This document shows, piece by piece, positions 12,307-23,069 of a stretch of 64,000 nucleotides of DNA. The notes beneath the pieces are model-generated. The model saw nothing but the letters and a program-made list of their open reading frames with translations, made no database searches and had not been told where the DNA came from. Source of the stretch: Adiantum capillus-veneris (Eukaryota > Streptophyta > Polypodiopsida > Polypodiales > Pteridaceae). The DNA lies in the NCBI GenBank assembly GCA_014529385.2, contig CM043963.1:93651912-93715911 (forward strand). Reading direction: 5' to 3'. The first letter of the stretch is position 1. Every line of letters starts with the position of its first letter. A program made the position numbers and the translations under genes.

Positions 12307-14383
12307 GCAAGGAACAAAACTATATGGTCAAAACAAAAATTTGCAACCAATGTAAATAATCGCGACTATTTATAGCTGAGGAAAATTTTTAGCTTTTTGC
12401 AAACTTGGCTTTATAGGCTTGAAGTATATACCAAATACATGCTCTGAGTGAATAATGGGTTCATTTGGATGCATAGAGTGAAAATGGTACCAAATTTTGG
12501 CTTGAGGTCTCTGAAACAATAGATATAAAGGAAATTTGAGATTTTGAGCTCCAAAATAATTCAAATTTGTCTAGTGGGCTCAGCACATCATGTACTTTGG
12601 ATGTATGATGGCAAAATATCAAAATATCCCAATTTTGACCAAAAAGTAAATAATCGCGATTATTAACTTTTCTTCCAAAATTGATATTTTTTGGTACAAA
12701 TTGGTTCTAGGCATTGTATAGACCTTGGGTATGAGATATGAAGTGATTTGGATCAAGAAATGTTGGCCATAACCCAAATTTTGACTTGTAAAGACTTCTT
12801 TGTGTTTTTTGACAATTTTACAAGTAATGGGTGGTCATTTTGGCTCATACTTACTTTTTGGCATGTAATAGGTGTGTACACATGATAGGTTATATGATTT
12901 GACAATTTTCAAGCAAAAGTAATACAAAAGTAAATAATCACGATTATTTACAATAGTGACAAAAACTTTGCAAAACCTACAAATTTTGACCTAGACATGT
13001 TTAATACACCTAATACAAGTCCTAAATTGAATTTGATCAAGTTTGGTCATGTCCGCATCACTTTGTGCTCTTTCGACTCTAAAATCATCGTTTTTTGTGA
13101 TTACTCTGTCTATTGGGTTGGTCGGTCAACTTTGAGGCTTTGGACTTGTCCGCAACATAGTCGTGAAGCACTCTGTTCAATTCTGGCTCATTTAGAGCCA
13201 ATTTGACCCCGTATGTCGAATTTGACGCTTTGTAACCTTCGAGTCATTTTCTGCTTTTCAAGGGCTTTGCTTGATGGATTTCACCAAACCAATCATATAC
13301 ATTGTATATGAAACTCATAAACAAGCCATCTGTGGAGTCAGGACGGAATTTTGGCATTTGCCAAAAACCTAACTTTTCTACTAGGGATCCCCTCGACCCG
13401 AGCCGAATGGTCATATGATGGTATAGAAAGGTTCTATTATGTTAGGGCATGCTATGGTTCAAATCCCATCTGATTGGTTCAAGCTGGCAGGTCGCTCTGG
13501 TCAGTTTTAGGTCGTAGGTCTTCGTGCACTGCTCGATTTCTAGGGCTTTAGACTAGCTACCGGCCGTACAAATTGGATCATTGTCGAGTAAAGAACTTAC
13601 CCCTCTGTCTTGTGTGAGACGGTGCTGAAAATGGTCAACTATGGGCTCCAGAAAAGTCGCACGAAAGAGGCCGAAATCTCTCTCTGCAAAGGCTCCAAGT
13701 GGAAATGAGGTGGTTTTAGCCTACCTTGGATATATATACCCGGACTTCCCGAACCAATTTTCCCTAGATTCCCCCGCTAGTCCTACTAAGCCATGAAATC
13801 TATATTAGACTCAAAAATTTCCCTGATCGGATTCCTGTAGCTCATTCTGCAAGAATTTTGCAAAAGTGGACCTGGCCGACTAATTTAGGCTTCCTGCTTC
13901 CATCTTCCGATTTTTTTTGAAATTTTTTGTGCTTGTCGACCTTGTCTTTCTTATCACCATCGTGTCTTTCGTTTTTCCATCTGAGCTTCCCTACCATTTA
14001 TTATTAATTTTTGACCTGTTTATTTGGAAAAATCAAAGAAAATAGCAAAATGCTTTAAAAGAGTAAAGTAAAAATCCAATAATTAAGAAAATCCCTTGAA
14101 AAACACAGGTTTATTGTTTTATTATTTTTCTATTTTTAAGCCTCATTATCAATAAAAAGGATGAAAAATATCTAAAAAATGACTATTTTTTATGATTTTC
14201 TGATAGTATATACACTATTTACACTCATCGAGAAGATACTACCAGTGAATTTTCCCTTGATGATGAATTATAAGGGCATTATTAGGTAATTTTGCAAAAA
14301 AATCACTCGTTAATATCAAACTTTTTCCTCCCTCTTCAAACATTGCCCTTAATTACTTAGTACTTAGTGCCCTTCCACCCCTG
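12307..14383. other. Noncoding spacer between G1 pol and its 3' ORF
   Basis: About 2 kb, AT-rich, with no convincing gene. It contains a second palindrome array (12352-12951). The part at 13000-13900 is less AT-rich and unassigned; a TATA-like GGATATATATACCCGG lies near 13730 on the plus strand but no gene follows it. The 14000-14350 part is strongly AT-rich. Confidence 0.5.
12352..12951 (+). repeat. Spacer array of ~290-bp units with palindromes
   Basis: Palindromes at 12352-12373, 12646-12667 and 12930-12951 share GTAAATAATCRCGA with the leader array. Starts are 294 and 284 bp apart, almost the 293 and 285 bp of the leader. ATTTGGATCA follows a palindrome at a similar distance, so both arrays point the same way on the plus strand although the surrounding G1 genes are inverted here. 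Confidence 0.75.
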
Positions 14384-15640
14384 CTAGAGGCGTACTGCGG
14401 GACGACTGTGTGCATGGGTTGAACAATTGTGTCTATGCATAGCCGTGATTGGCTCTACCATGATATGAAGATCAATGCAATTCAACCCAATATGTTGTGC
14501 AAGAGCTGGGTCTTGAGTAATTAACTCAAGGGTTTTTGATGTCAAAGTTTGCCTGTTTTGATGTCTTCCAAAGAGAAAATCTTGTAGCTTGTGTGCTCTT
14601 TGTTTGATTGTACCATCGGGATTCTTTAGCACACTGATTGCTTGATTTCTTGGTAGCACTTTTGACTGTTTTCGAGCTTTTTCTTTCCATTGGTAATTTG
14701 GTCGACGTGGTGTTGCATGGTGTGGTGGAATCTATTGAGACTTAACTCGCCATTGCTTGATTGGTTTCGCGGGTTGTGGAGAAGATAAGTGCTCCTTTTT
14801 CTTCCAAACCATTTCCATGTTAGGTTCCTTGCTCGGAGATGCTCGTCTTTCAAACCCTTGGAACCTTCTTTTGTTTTTCCGGTGAAGTTCTAGGCACCCA
14901 AATTTGAACCAGCTTATCCTTAAGCTGTGTTTTTGGTACCCAAATTTGCCTGACTCCTTGCATGCTACATGTAGCATTTGATTGTTGTGGGGATGGAGAA
15001 GATTGACTACTACGTGTTTTGGTCTGCTGATTACTTCTTTTCCATTTCTCCTTGCTTGGTGCAATTGGAACAATGAGTTTCACTCCTTTAGATGATAGCT
15101 TTAGCTGATCCGTATCCCAATCTGGTATTGCTTTGTATGTACGCATCCAGGGAGTTCCCAGAATCATCTTCTCATTCATGTGTTCATCGGGAAAGCATAC
15201 AAACTGATGAGGACATGAACAACCATGTACTATCACGTTCAAGTTGACTATTCCCAATGTTGGAGTTGGGTTCTTGTTGCATCCTTTAATTGTCACTATT
15301 CCTACCGCCGCCGTCAATGCTTGACTTGTGGCTTCTTGTATGTGGAATAACTGACTGCATTTACTCTAGCTCCTATGTCGACCAAAGCATTGGTGTTATG
15401 ATTGTTGAGTTGTACTTTGATGTGCAAGTCCGTTCCGTCTAACTAGTCATCATCTGTTGAAACTGTGCATTTAGGTAATTCCCATTGTCAATCATCTATT
15501 TCCAAAGTATTGATGGGAATCAGTATCGGTTGATTCTTGAGAGCAGCTTTCCACTTGAGTACTCGAAGCCTAGCGTTCTCTTGGGCTTCATCAATAACTT
15601 GCTGTCGTTTGATCTTTCTTTGCTTGGTTGCATGTATTCT
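14384..15640 (-). pseudogene. G1 protease-like domain downstream of integrase, with W(V)PK tail (broken)
   Basis: Reading on from the integrase C-terminus, a linker containing LERIHATKQRK and LRVLKWKAALKNQPILIPI leads into an aspartic-protease-like domain. The active-site region reads ALVDIGARVNAVSYSTYKK (about 15395-15340; Asp-Ile-Gly instead of Asp-Thr/Ser-Gly), followed by the flap-distal motif MILGTPWMRTYKAIPDWDTD (about 15167-15105). After it come two IWVP(K/R)T repeats (about 14960-14880) and a basic low-complexity tail ending near 14384. Stops and frameshifts are frequent. In Ty3/gypsy elements protease normally precedes RT, so this position is unusual. Whether a second, normally placed protease existed cannot be told, because sequence upstream of RT ends at the 18550 breakpoint. 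Confidence 0.65.
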
Positions 15641-16760
15641 TTCTAGAAAATCATTGGTTAGTGGAAAATTGTAGCACTAATCCAAGTAGCCATTGGTTCA
15701 CCATCTAGGGTGGACAATTTTACTGCTCCACTTGGAGATACATCTTTAATGATAAATGGTCCGTTTCCCTTTTTCTTAAACTTGGGATTGTGTTGCTTAA
15801 GGGAATAGACTAGAACTAAGTCTCGTCCCACTTGGTCAAATAGTCTGTAGCTACAATGATATATTGAGCTTGGGTTCTATAAGCAGGTGGCTGTATTGGT
15901 CCAACAAAATCTATACCCCATTTTGCGAAAGCTCTAGCCCCCATCATTGGTCTTAAGGGCATGCTATCTACTCGTGTTGGCATTTTTGCTTGTTGACAAG
16001 CATCACACCTTCGAACATATTCTTTAACATTTGCAAAAAGTGTTGGCCACCATATGCTTGCCATCAAGATTTCTCTTGTGGTGGTCTCACTAAAAAAGTG
16101 ACCTCCAGCTAATCCAGCATGTGCTTGTTCTATAATCATAATATACTCGTTTTCATTTGCATAAAGACACAAATGTTGATCTTTACCTCTCCAATACAAT
16201 TGGTTCCCAATAAGAGCATAGTCTTTTGCTTTAGTTTTAATTGCTCTTTGACGGCATTTACTCATATCCTCAGGAAATATTCGGCTCGATAAGTAAGTAA
16301 CCAGATAATTACTCCACTTAAGAACATGTGACATTTGAAACAATGTTACATGAGGCATGGGTGTTTGTGTTTTACATTGAGGGAAATCCTTTACAAAAGA
16401 TCTAACATCTCTCCTCATAGTCAACCAAAATACTCCAAGTCTCAAGATTCGTTGCATAGTTTGGTATTCCGCAAAGTGAAGTCCTACTATGGTAACATGT
16501 GCTTGACTTAGGTACTGTTCTTCTTCTTCAGGATTAATGCATAAGAGCAATACTCCGTCCTGATTTCTTTTGTATAGCCTTCCAGCTAGTAATTCATACA
16601 TAGCCGAATATTGCTCAATTAATTTGATTGTGATAGGATGTGGTATTTGTGAATCCACTTGAGCTATTGTCATTAATGACACAATTTTTTTCGACCATCT
16701 GAGTATCATTTCTATGGAGAACAAATAGGCATCTGGTAAATCATCGTATACAATCCTTGA
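15641..16760 (-). pseudogene. int: G1 integrase with two zinc-finger-like modules and deleted core
   Basis: Integrase inserts element DNA into chromosomes. The first zinc-finger-like module (about 16510-16370) reads AHVTIVGLHFAEYQTMQRIL then FVKDFPQCKTQ, so it keeps two His but only a partial Cys pair. A second, better module (about 16130-15990) has EQAHAGLAGGHFF and RRCDACQQAK, a full His-His-Cys-Cys pattern. Then follows the start of the catalytic core, FAKWGIDFVGPI, with the first Asp, up to DYLTKW near 15820. The next recognisable sequence is the C-terminal RDLVLVYSLKQHNPKFKKKG and GPFIIKDVSPSGAVKLSTLD (15810-15700). About 150 core residues, including the second Asp and the Glu, are therefore missing, so the enzyme cannot be active. 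Confidence 0.8.
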
Positions 16761-18550
16761 AAAATGATCTTCTTGTTGATGTGTAGTGCCTTTTTTTACA
16801 ACTACAGTGAAATCAAATTTGAAGAGAATGGTGAATCATCTCACTATTCTCCCTGTGCTGCATGGCTTGTTGACCAAATACAACAAAGTTTGGTGGTCCA
16901 CAAAGAACACAAACTTGTTGGTGGCTAATAGGTAATGTCTATACTTTTTAATGGCATAGATCATTCCTAATCCTTCTTGTTCGATGGTGGTGTAATTCTT
17001 TTCTACCATGTTCAGTTGCTGGCTAGCATAAGATATAGAAAAGTCAATTTTCCCATCTCTTGGTTGAGCTAGTATACAACCGATAGCAAAATTAGAAGCA
17101 TCTACATGTACATGGAATACCTTATCCCAATCTGGCGCTTTCAATATTGGAGCTGAGGTGAGAGCTTGCTTAAGCTTCATGAAGGATTATTCACAAGCCC
17201 CGGTCCATTCAAAGTGCATAATCAAGCTATACATGGGTTTTGCAATTATAGTGTACATGTAGATGAACCATCGGTAATATCCACAATGCCTGATGAAGGC
17301 TTGTACTCCCTTGACTATTGTTGGTTAGTAGGCAAATCTGCAATGACATAAATCTTCTCAATATCAATAGCTATGCCATTTTTAGACACTATATGTCCAA
17401 GAATTTTGCCTTGTCTACCCATGAATGTGCACTTTTTAGGATTTAAGAAAATCCTATAAAGTCTACATTTTTTGAATACCTTTTTGAGGTGATCAAAATG
17501 ATCAGCCCGAATTGATGAATGTACGCATAGATCATCCATATATACTTCTAAGAATTTCCTAAGATACTCTTTGAAAGCATGGCTCATCAACCTTTGAAAC
17601 GTGGCTAGAGTATTAGTTAACCCAAACGGCATAACCCGATAGGCAAATATACTCCATTCTGTTGCAAAAGCAGTTTTATGTTGATCTTTTGGGTCAACCA
17701 AAAGTTGATTGTATCCCAAAAAGTCGTCTAAAAATATGTAAGCTTCTTTCCTGCAACTCGTTCTAAAACATGCTTAGTTATTGCAAGTGGAAAGTTGTCT
17801 CTGATGGTAGCTGCATTCACCTTTTTGAGATTAACACACACTCGTAATTTTCCATTCTTCTTGGGTACTACCACAATTGGAGACACCCAATCTGTGTGTT
17901 CAATTTTGTAAATGAATTCGGCTTTCTTCAGTTTTTCAATCTCTTCTTTTATTTTCCTGGTAAATGTTTTCTTATACGTGTATGGTCTCTATCTATTTGG
18001 TTTCATGTCATCTCTCATGGGTATAGTATGTTGAAAGATTTCTGGATCAACACCCTTGAGATCCTTGTAAGACCAAGCAAAGATATCTCGGTATTCTTTT
18101 AACAAGATCAACAAAATCTTTTCTTCTTCTTCTGTTAGGTCATTCGCAATGTAAGCCGGTTTACCTAGGCTCTTCTCCTGGTTTAGCCAAGTCTATCCTT
18201 TTAGCATTTTCAGGCCCTTCTTAAGACTCGCCCTATTTCCGTAGTTCTCTAACAGGTTGTTCAACTATGATTTTTTGATGTTGGAGAGTATACTTTTTGT
18301 AATGGGATGGAACATGCATTACATCCTTACCATCCTCTTCCGTGGTTTCCATTTTGGTTGTGTATATCTCCTTTAAAGCTTTTTTCAACTCTTGTTATTT
18401 CTTTTTCCGCTCAACTCTGGTTATGAGTGGTTTCTTATCTTGTGAACACACTACCTCCATGCACTCTACATTTTCAGCACCACTAAGCACATAATGCACC
18501 TCCCAATCTAGAAATCTCATGGCATCATGTTTTGTTGCAAGCATGAGCAT
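16761..18550 (-). pseudogene. pol: G1 reverse transcriptase and RNase H (broken)
   Basis: The 5' part (18550-17720) is frame-shifted but shows an RT N-terminus: SPIVVVPKKNGKLRVCVNLKK with neighbouring residues reachable in shifting frames. The open stretch 17719-17315 has [29 protein letters not shown] and the catalytic VYMDDLCVHSS. RNase H follows (17180-16836) with the acidic residues in HVDASNFAIG, TIEQEGLGM and FFVDHQTLLYL. There is one RNase H only; no second archaeal-type domain lies between it and integrase, unlike G4. This places G1 outside the Tat dual-RNase H group, perhaps near Athila or older non-chromoviral lineages. Coding similarity ends abruptly near 18550, the proposed right breakpoint of the inversion. 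Confidence 0.85.
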
Positions 18551-19930
18551 TTGGCAATATCACCATTTTCCCCATTCTCCACCACACCACGGTTAGTTAC
18601 TAGTCACGGCCACTCCATGCACATAAGGTAGTCACTACTCCGCCGCAAGGCAACATGAGCACGCTAAGATTGAATGCATTGGCACCATGCTACTCTGGGC
18701 CGCTCTCCATGTTGGTGATTGACGTCGTCGATGGGTGCATCGTCTTGATGTTTTCTCTCAACTAACCTTCCATGCTAGCCTCCTGCTAACTCCAGGTTTT
18801 GCCATGCACCATATGGCGCTCACATTCCATCATGCATCCGTAGTGCCAAGAGCCAGGTTTGTAATAGTCAAGACCACCGTTTGTAAGTATCATCATCACC
18901 AATAAAAGTGTGCAATGTTGTCTTGATCTTTGGGTCCATTCTTTGTTCTCCTTATCTTTGTTTTCCCACATTTGCGGGATGTTTCATCTCTTATATATCA
19001 CTCTACTTGTGCTCCATCATATGCGGCCTCTACAGTCAGTCAATAAGCTCAATTCCGACCTTGTCACATACCTCCCTCGTACACACACTCTAACTGCTGA
19101 CTAGGAATTTTCTACATGTGGACGTTTGCTGTATCACCATTTCATGTTGGTTACCTAGAGGGGATCTCACTTTTGCTACCCTAGGTCATGTATGTCTGCG
19201 TCCTAGCCGCACTTATGCTAGGTGGTGCCCCCTCTCTAGTTATAGGATTACCCCTACCTTGAGATGATGCTTGTTGGATGTTCAGGCTATGTGTGGTGTA
19301 GAGGCCACCCCATATGGCATGTCATTTCCAGTTATCAATGGCTACTTGACTAGAATATTTTTGTTTGGCGGAAAAAACCCGCATCAGTTTTCTTGTCTAC
19401 ACCAACATGCACATTTACAGTGGCGGGCTTTTGAGCCCACATATACCCAGTTTCTCTAGGTTCTCAGACATGCACAATGCCTTCAAAGGCACTCTTGGCA
19501 ATCATTTTGGCACCAATTTTCTTTGTGGACAACTATGCATTGAGAACTTTCTTGAGAAGACATAGTGCTATCGAGCTATTTTAAGAGCGGATATCCCCGC
19601 AAGGGTTTGTTTACTACATGCAATACTTTTCTGAAGCTTGTTTGTGTATGATTACTCATGTATGCCATTGGGTTGTGGTTATTGCCTATTGTACATAGTG
19701 TGGAGCCATTTTTTGGCAATTTTGGGAGTTTTCCCAATTGTTTTTGAGACTTGAACCGGAAGATCCCTTTCTAATATTGTGGCTAGTCTTGAGTCTGATT
19801 AGCCTTTGGAGGGTTGTGTTTGTGTGAGGTGTTTGTTTATGATAATTGTACACATCAATAGATCGGGTAGTACTCTTTTGAATTTTAAAATTTTGCAAGA
19901 GATGTGGACGGGCAAATAACCCAATTATGA
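18551..19930. other. Noncoding region right of the G1 breakpoint
   Basis: No supported gene. A short stretch at 19198-19231 (GCGTCCTAGCCGC then GCTAGGTGGTGCCCC) is nearly the same as part of the G4 5' LTR at 56455-56486, including the CCTAGC/GCTAGG hairpin, so some of this region is probably relict LTR. Confidence 0.4.
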
Positions 19931-19934
19931 TAGA

Positions 19935-20401
19935 TTACATGTGTTTGGGTATGAAGCATTCTCACACATTCCCAAAGAACTTCACAAGAAGCAAGGTCCC
20001 AAGTCACACACGTGCATCTTCATTGGTTATGGTGTAGATAGAGAAATGGGATATCGTCTCACGAACCTAGAATCTAGAAAAGTTATTTGCAGCTCACAAG
20101 TGATATTCAATGATTCTAAAATGCATAGACATCCTGTTAAAGACGTTGAATATCGAAAAGTCAGATTTGAGGATGTAGCCTCCATAAATTTGGAAAAACC
20201 AATTGAGTCTACCGGTGAAGTTCCTACCACTAGTAGTGCTCCAGAGAGAGTGAAATCTAGTAGCTAGGCAATGAAGAGATCTGCATGTGTATCTCATGTA
20301 CCTGAGCGTTTTGAGCCAGGATTCAATTATGTGTTAGTCACTGACTGCGATTGTGAGGGCCATGCCAGGGACCTTCTGGTGCACCATCTTCAAATGGATA
20401 C
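19935..20401 (+). pseudogene. Ty1/copia fragment, integrase C-terminus to linker
   Basis: One open stretch (19941-20267, 108 residues) carries the copia pattern just downstream of the integrase core: VFGYEAFSHIPKELHKK, CIFIGYG, MGYRLTNLESRKVICSSQV and IFND. It continues after a TAG at 20265-20267 with HVPERFEPGFNYVLVTD. There is no recognisable RT after it and no integrase core before it, so this is a solitary scrap of a copia element. It is unrelated in position to Copia-A and Copia-B. Confidence 0.8.
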
Positions 20402-21284
20402 ACCATGATTCCTCACATCGCTCTAGCTTGAGATTGACACCAAGACAAGACTCCTCCTTGCTCTTCGGTGCCAACCTGGGTTGCAATTATACGCTTGTTT
20501 TTTTTAAATTTATGTATAAAACGCCATTATACGCCGTATTCTCGAATAATGTTTCAATACCTGAATTTTTCTTTTTTGATCAAAAGATCTTCCTATCAAA
20601 AAAGACTTTGATCAAAGTATGTTTGGATTGAAGACTCTACTTATAAAAGAAAGAGTTGCCAATTTTGATCGAAAACCACAACTGCCACTTAGATTGTCAG
20701 ATTTTCAAAGACTACTCACCTAGGTGCAGTGCGATCACCGATGTCCAGAGCGCTATTGAGGTATAATTTTTCACTTGTTTCTACGTACTGATTTTTTTTT
20801 TGTGATGTGTCAGACTCGTGTGGTGTAGTAGTTTCTCTTTCACCACAGAGTTGGCTTGCAGGACTATAATCCTATAGGCCACTTCAAGGTGTGCAGCCAT
20901 ACAACTTACTCCAGAAGTGAGTAGGACTTAGTCACTCTTCCCGTGCTATTCATCCACATGGATCACTTCAGGGAAGGGTTTTAGGACAAAATTAGATTCT
21001 CACTCGTATGGTACAATAATTTATCTCTCACTACAGAGCTAAGTTAGAATTTAGTGTTCAAGTTTTGGAGTGCAGTAGGCATGATGCTACACCTCTCACT
21101 TTAGAGTGACCTATAGGATTCTTGATTTTAGATCAAGACACATCATTGTTTGTACTACATAAAAATGCAAGAGTGTAGCTCGTCAAATAGAGAGTGGAGA
21201 GATGCATAGTTCATACCCTCTTCATCTTCACACCGTTTACCCTTGTGCTTCAAACTACATACACACGACATTGTTCATTTCTAG
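20402..21284. other. Noncoding region
   Basis: No gene, repeat array or LTR boundary could be supported here. Confidence 0.4.
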
Positions 21285-21720
21285 ATGACTTGGTGTTGTC
21301 TTAGATGTAAAGAAATACGATGTGTGGCTTATATCTAAGATTGTTAAGTTTCTCATTGATGCTTGTGTTGTGAGTTCCACACACTTCATGAGGGATTATA
21401 TTAGGTCACATTATCGACTTGGTGTTGTGTTGGATGTAGAGAAATACAATGTGTGTCTTATATTAGATATATATTAGGTCACATTATCGACTTGGTGTTG
21501 TGTTGGATGTAGAGAAATACAATGTGTGTCACATTATCGACTTGGTGTTGTGTTGGATGTAGAGAAATACAATGTGTGTCACATTATCGACTTGGTGTTG
21601 TGTTGGATGTAGAGAAATACAATGTGTGTCTTATATCTAAGATTGTTAAGTTGTTCATTGATGCTTGTGTTGTGAGTTCCACACACTTCATCAGGGATTA
21701 TATTAGGTCACATTATCATT
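21285..21720 (+). repeat. 50-bp tandem repeat with a longer nested duplication
   Basis: The unit starts CACATTATCGACTTGGTG and ends CAATGTGTGT. Four near-perfect copies lie at 21407-21456, 21480-21529, 21530-21579 and 21580-21629; a 23-bp insert separates the first two. A more diverged copy lies at about 21285-21325. The sequence CTTATATCTAAGATTGTTAA and the following 60 bases occur both before (about 21328) and after (about 21630) the array, so the array grew inside a larger duplicated block. A further diverged relative starts near 21865. Confidence 0.9.
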
Positions 21721-22165
21721 ATTACAACATAGAAATATGAGGATTATGCTCGTAAATTTACGACTAGAGAGATGTATACACATGACCTCTTCATCTTAAC
21801 GTGATGCACATTACCCTTGTACTTTCTAATCCATAGATATGCCATTGTTCATGACCAGATGACTTGGTGTTGTCTTGGATATAGATGCATATGATGTTTG
21901 GCATGAATATGAGATTGTAAGCTATCCATTGATGGTTGTATTGTGATCTCCACACACTCCATCAAGGATTAGATTGATTAAAATATCAATCATCATTACA
22001 ATAGTGTCCAAGACTTGTGATGAGAATACCTCACACAAGCTAGGTTGTTCACATGTACGCTCCTTCAATCAATTATGTGTATTCTCTAACGCTCTACATT
22101 ACACCCTGCACACATAACAGGGTCCACTTCTTGTGATGAGCATACCTACCACTCCTAGCCTATTC

Positions 22166-22209
<44 letters not shown>

Positions 22210-22678
22210 TTTGTTTTTCCTTAAAATTTCAAACATTTATTGTATAGTGTGTGATTTGCAATCATAATAGCCAAATTATGTCATTGTTTATGGTTCACAA
22301 TCATGACATGATTTTGATAGTTATTTATATCATAATTTTTAAGCTTTAAAATTATATCTCACAAATATGACAGACACCAAGCTGGAAAAACATCAAAGAA
22401 ATTTTGTCTTCAAGGTTGTAGTACGCCACTTTCATCACCTCGAAGGCCGACCTTCATTGCTGCCTCAACCCTTTAGCTCCGAAGCATTATTTCCAATTTA
22501 GAAAGGCTTTAACAAAGTCTGTATTTAAGCAGCTCCATCCTTCGTATTTGTTCCCACTCCTTTTGACATATCTCTGATGACAGCAGGTTCATTACTGAAC
22601 ATGGTTAAGCAATCTATTGGGTAGATCTCGCTTACCCTCTATGTATTCTCTCAAGAAGACAATGTGTTGTATTGTAAT
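21721..22678. other. Noncoding region with a (CT)n tract
   Basis: No supported gene. A (CT)n tract lies at about 22171-22207. The 3' part is the upstream region of the histone-like gene. Confidence 0.4.
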
Positions 22679-22832
22679 TTTTGTAATCTCAAAGAAGAAA
22701 TTGTATTGTATTTAAATGTATTTTTCACTCTTATTGCAAAAGTAGCTGTAATCTACCCCTTTTTGTAATCTCAAAAAGAAATCTTATTGTATCTAACTTT
22801 AATTTTGACTCTTATTGCAAAAGTAGTTGTAA

Positions 22833-22833
<1 letters not shown>
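22679..22833 (+). repeat. Direct duplication upstream of the histone-like gene
   Basis: Two diverged copies of a unit of about 70-85 bp, both starting TTGTAATCTCAAA and ending CTTATTGCAAAAGTAG (about 22679-22750 and 22764-22833). They lie 240-390 bases before the ATG at 23070, so they could be promoter or leader sequence. Confidence 0.7.
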
Positions 22834-22837
<4 letters not shown>

Positions 22838-22900
<63 letters not shown>

Positions 22901-22968
22901 AGAATTGGTGCACGATGCATGATAGGATATATTCTCTTCTCAATTTTCAGCGCACGCGCCGTGATCCA

Positions 22969-23038
<70 letters not shown>
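22838..23038. repeat. Two (GA)n tracts in the leader of the histone-like gene
   Basis: Pure GA runs at 22838-22895 and 22972-23038 flank 76 bases of unique sequence. The second ends 32 bases before the ATG at 23070. CTCTTACAG at 23057-23065 resembles a 3' splice site, so part of this may be a leader intron. Confidence 0.85.
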
Positions 23039-23041
<3 letters not shown>

Positions 23042-23069
23042 ATCCCTTGCATTTTTCTCTTACAGTGGA

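Noticed and set aside
13020-13810. Possible gene or LTR promoter with TATA-like sequence near 13730
   Set aside because: No ORF, LTR copy or transcript boundary supports it.
18786-19104. Short overlapping frames on both strands (about 60 codons each)
   Set aside because: No motifs, no conservation evidence; expected by chance.
21407-21629. CRISPR-like array of 50-bp repeats
   Set aside because: Units are contiguous without unique spacers, and the DNA is eukaryotic; it is a tandem repeat.
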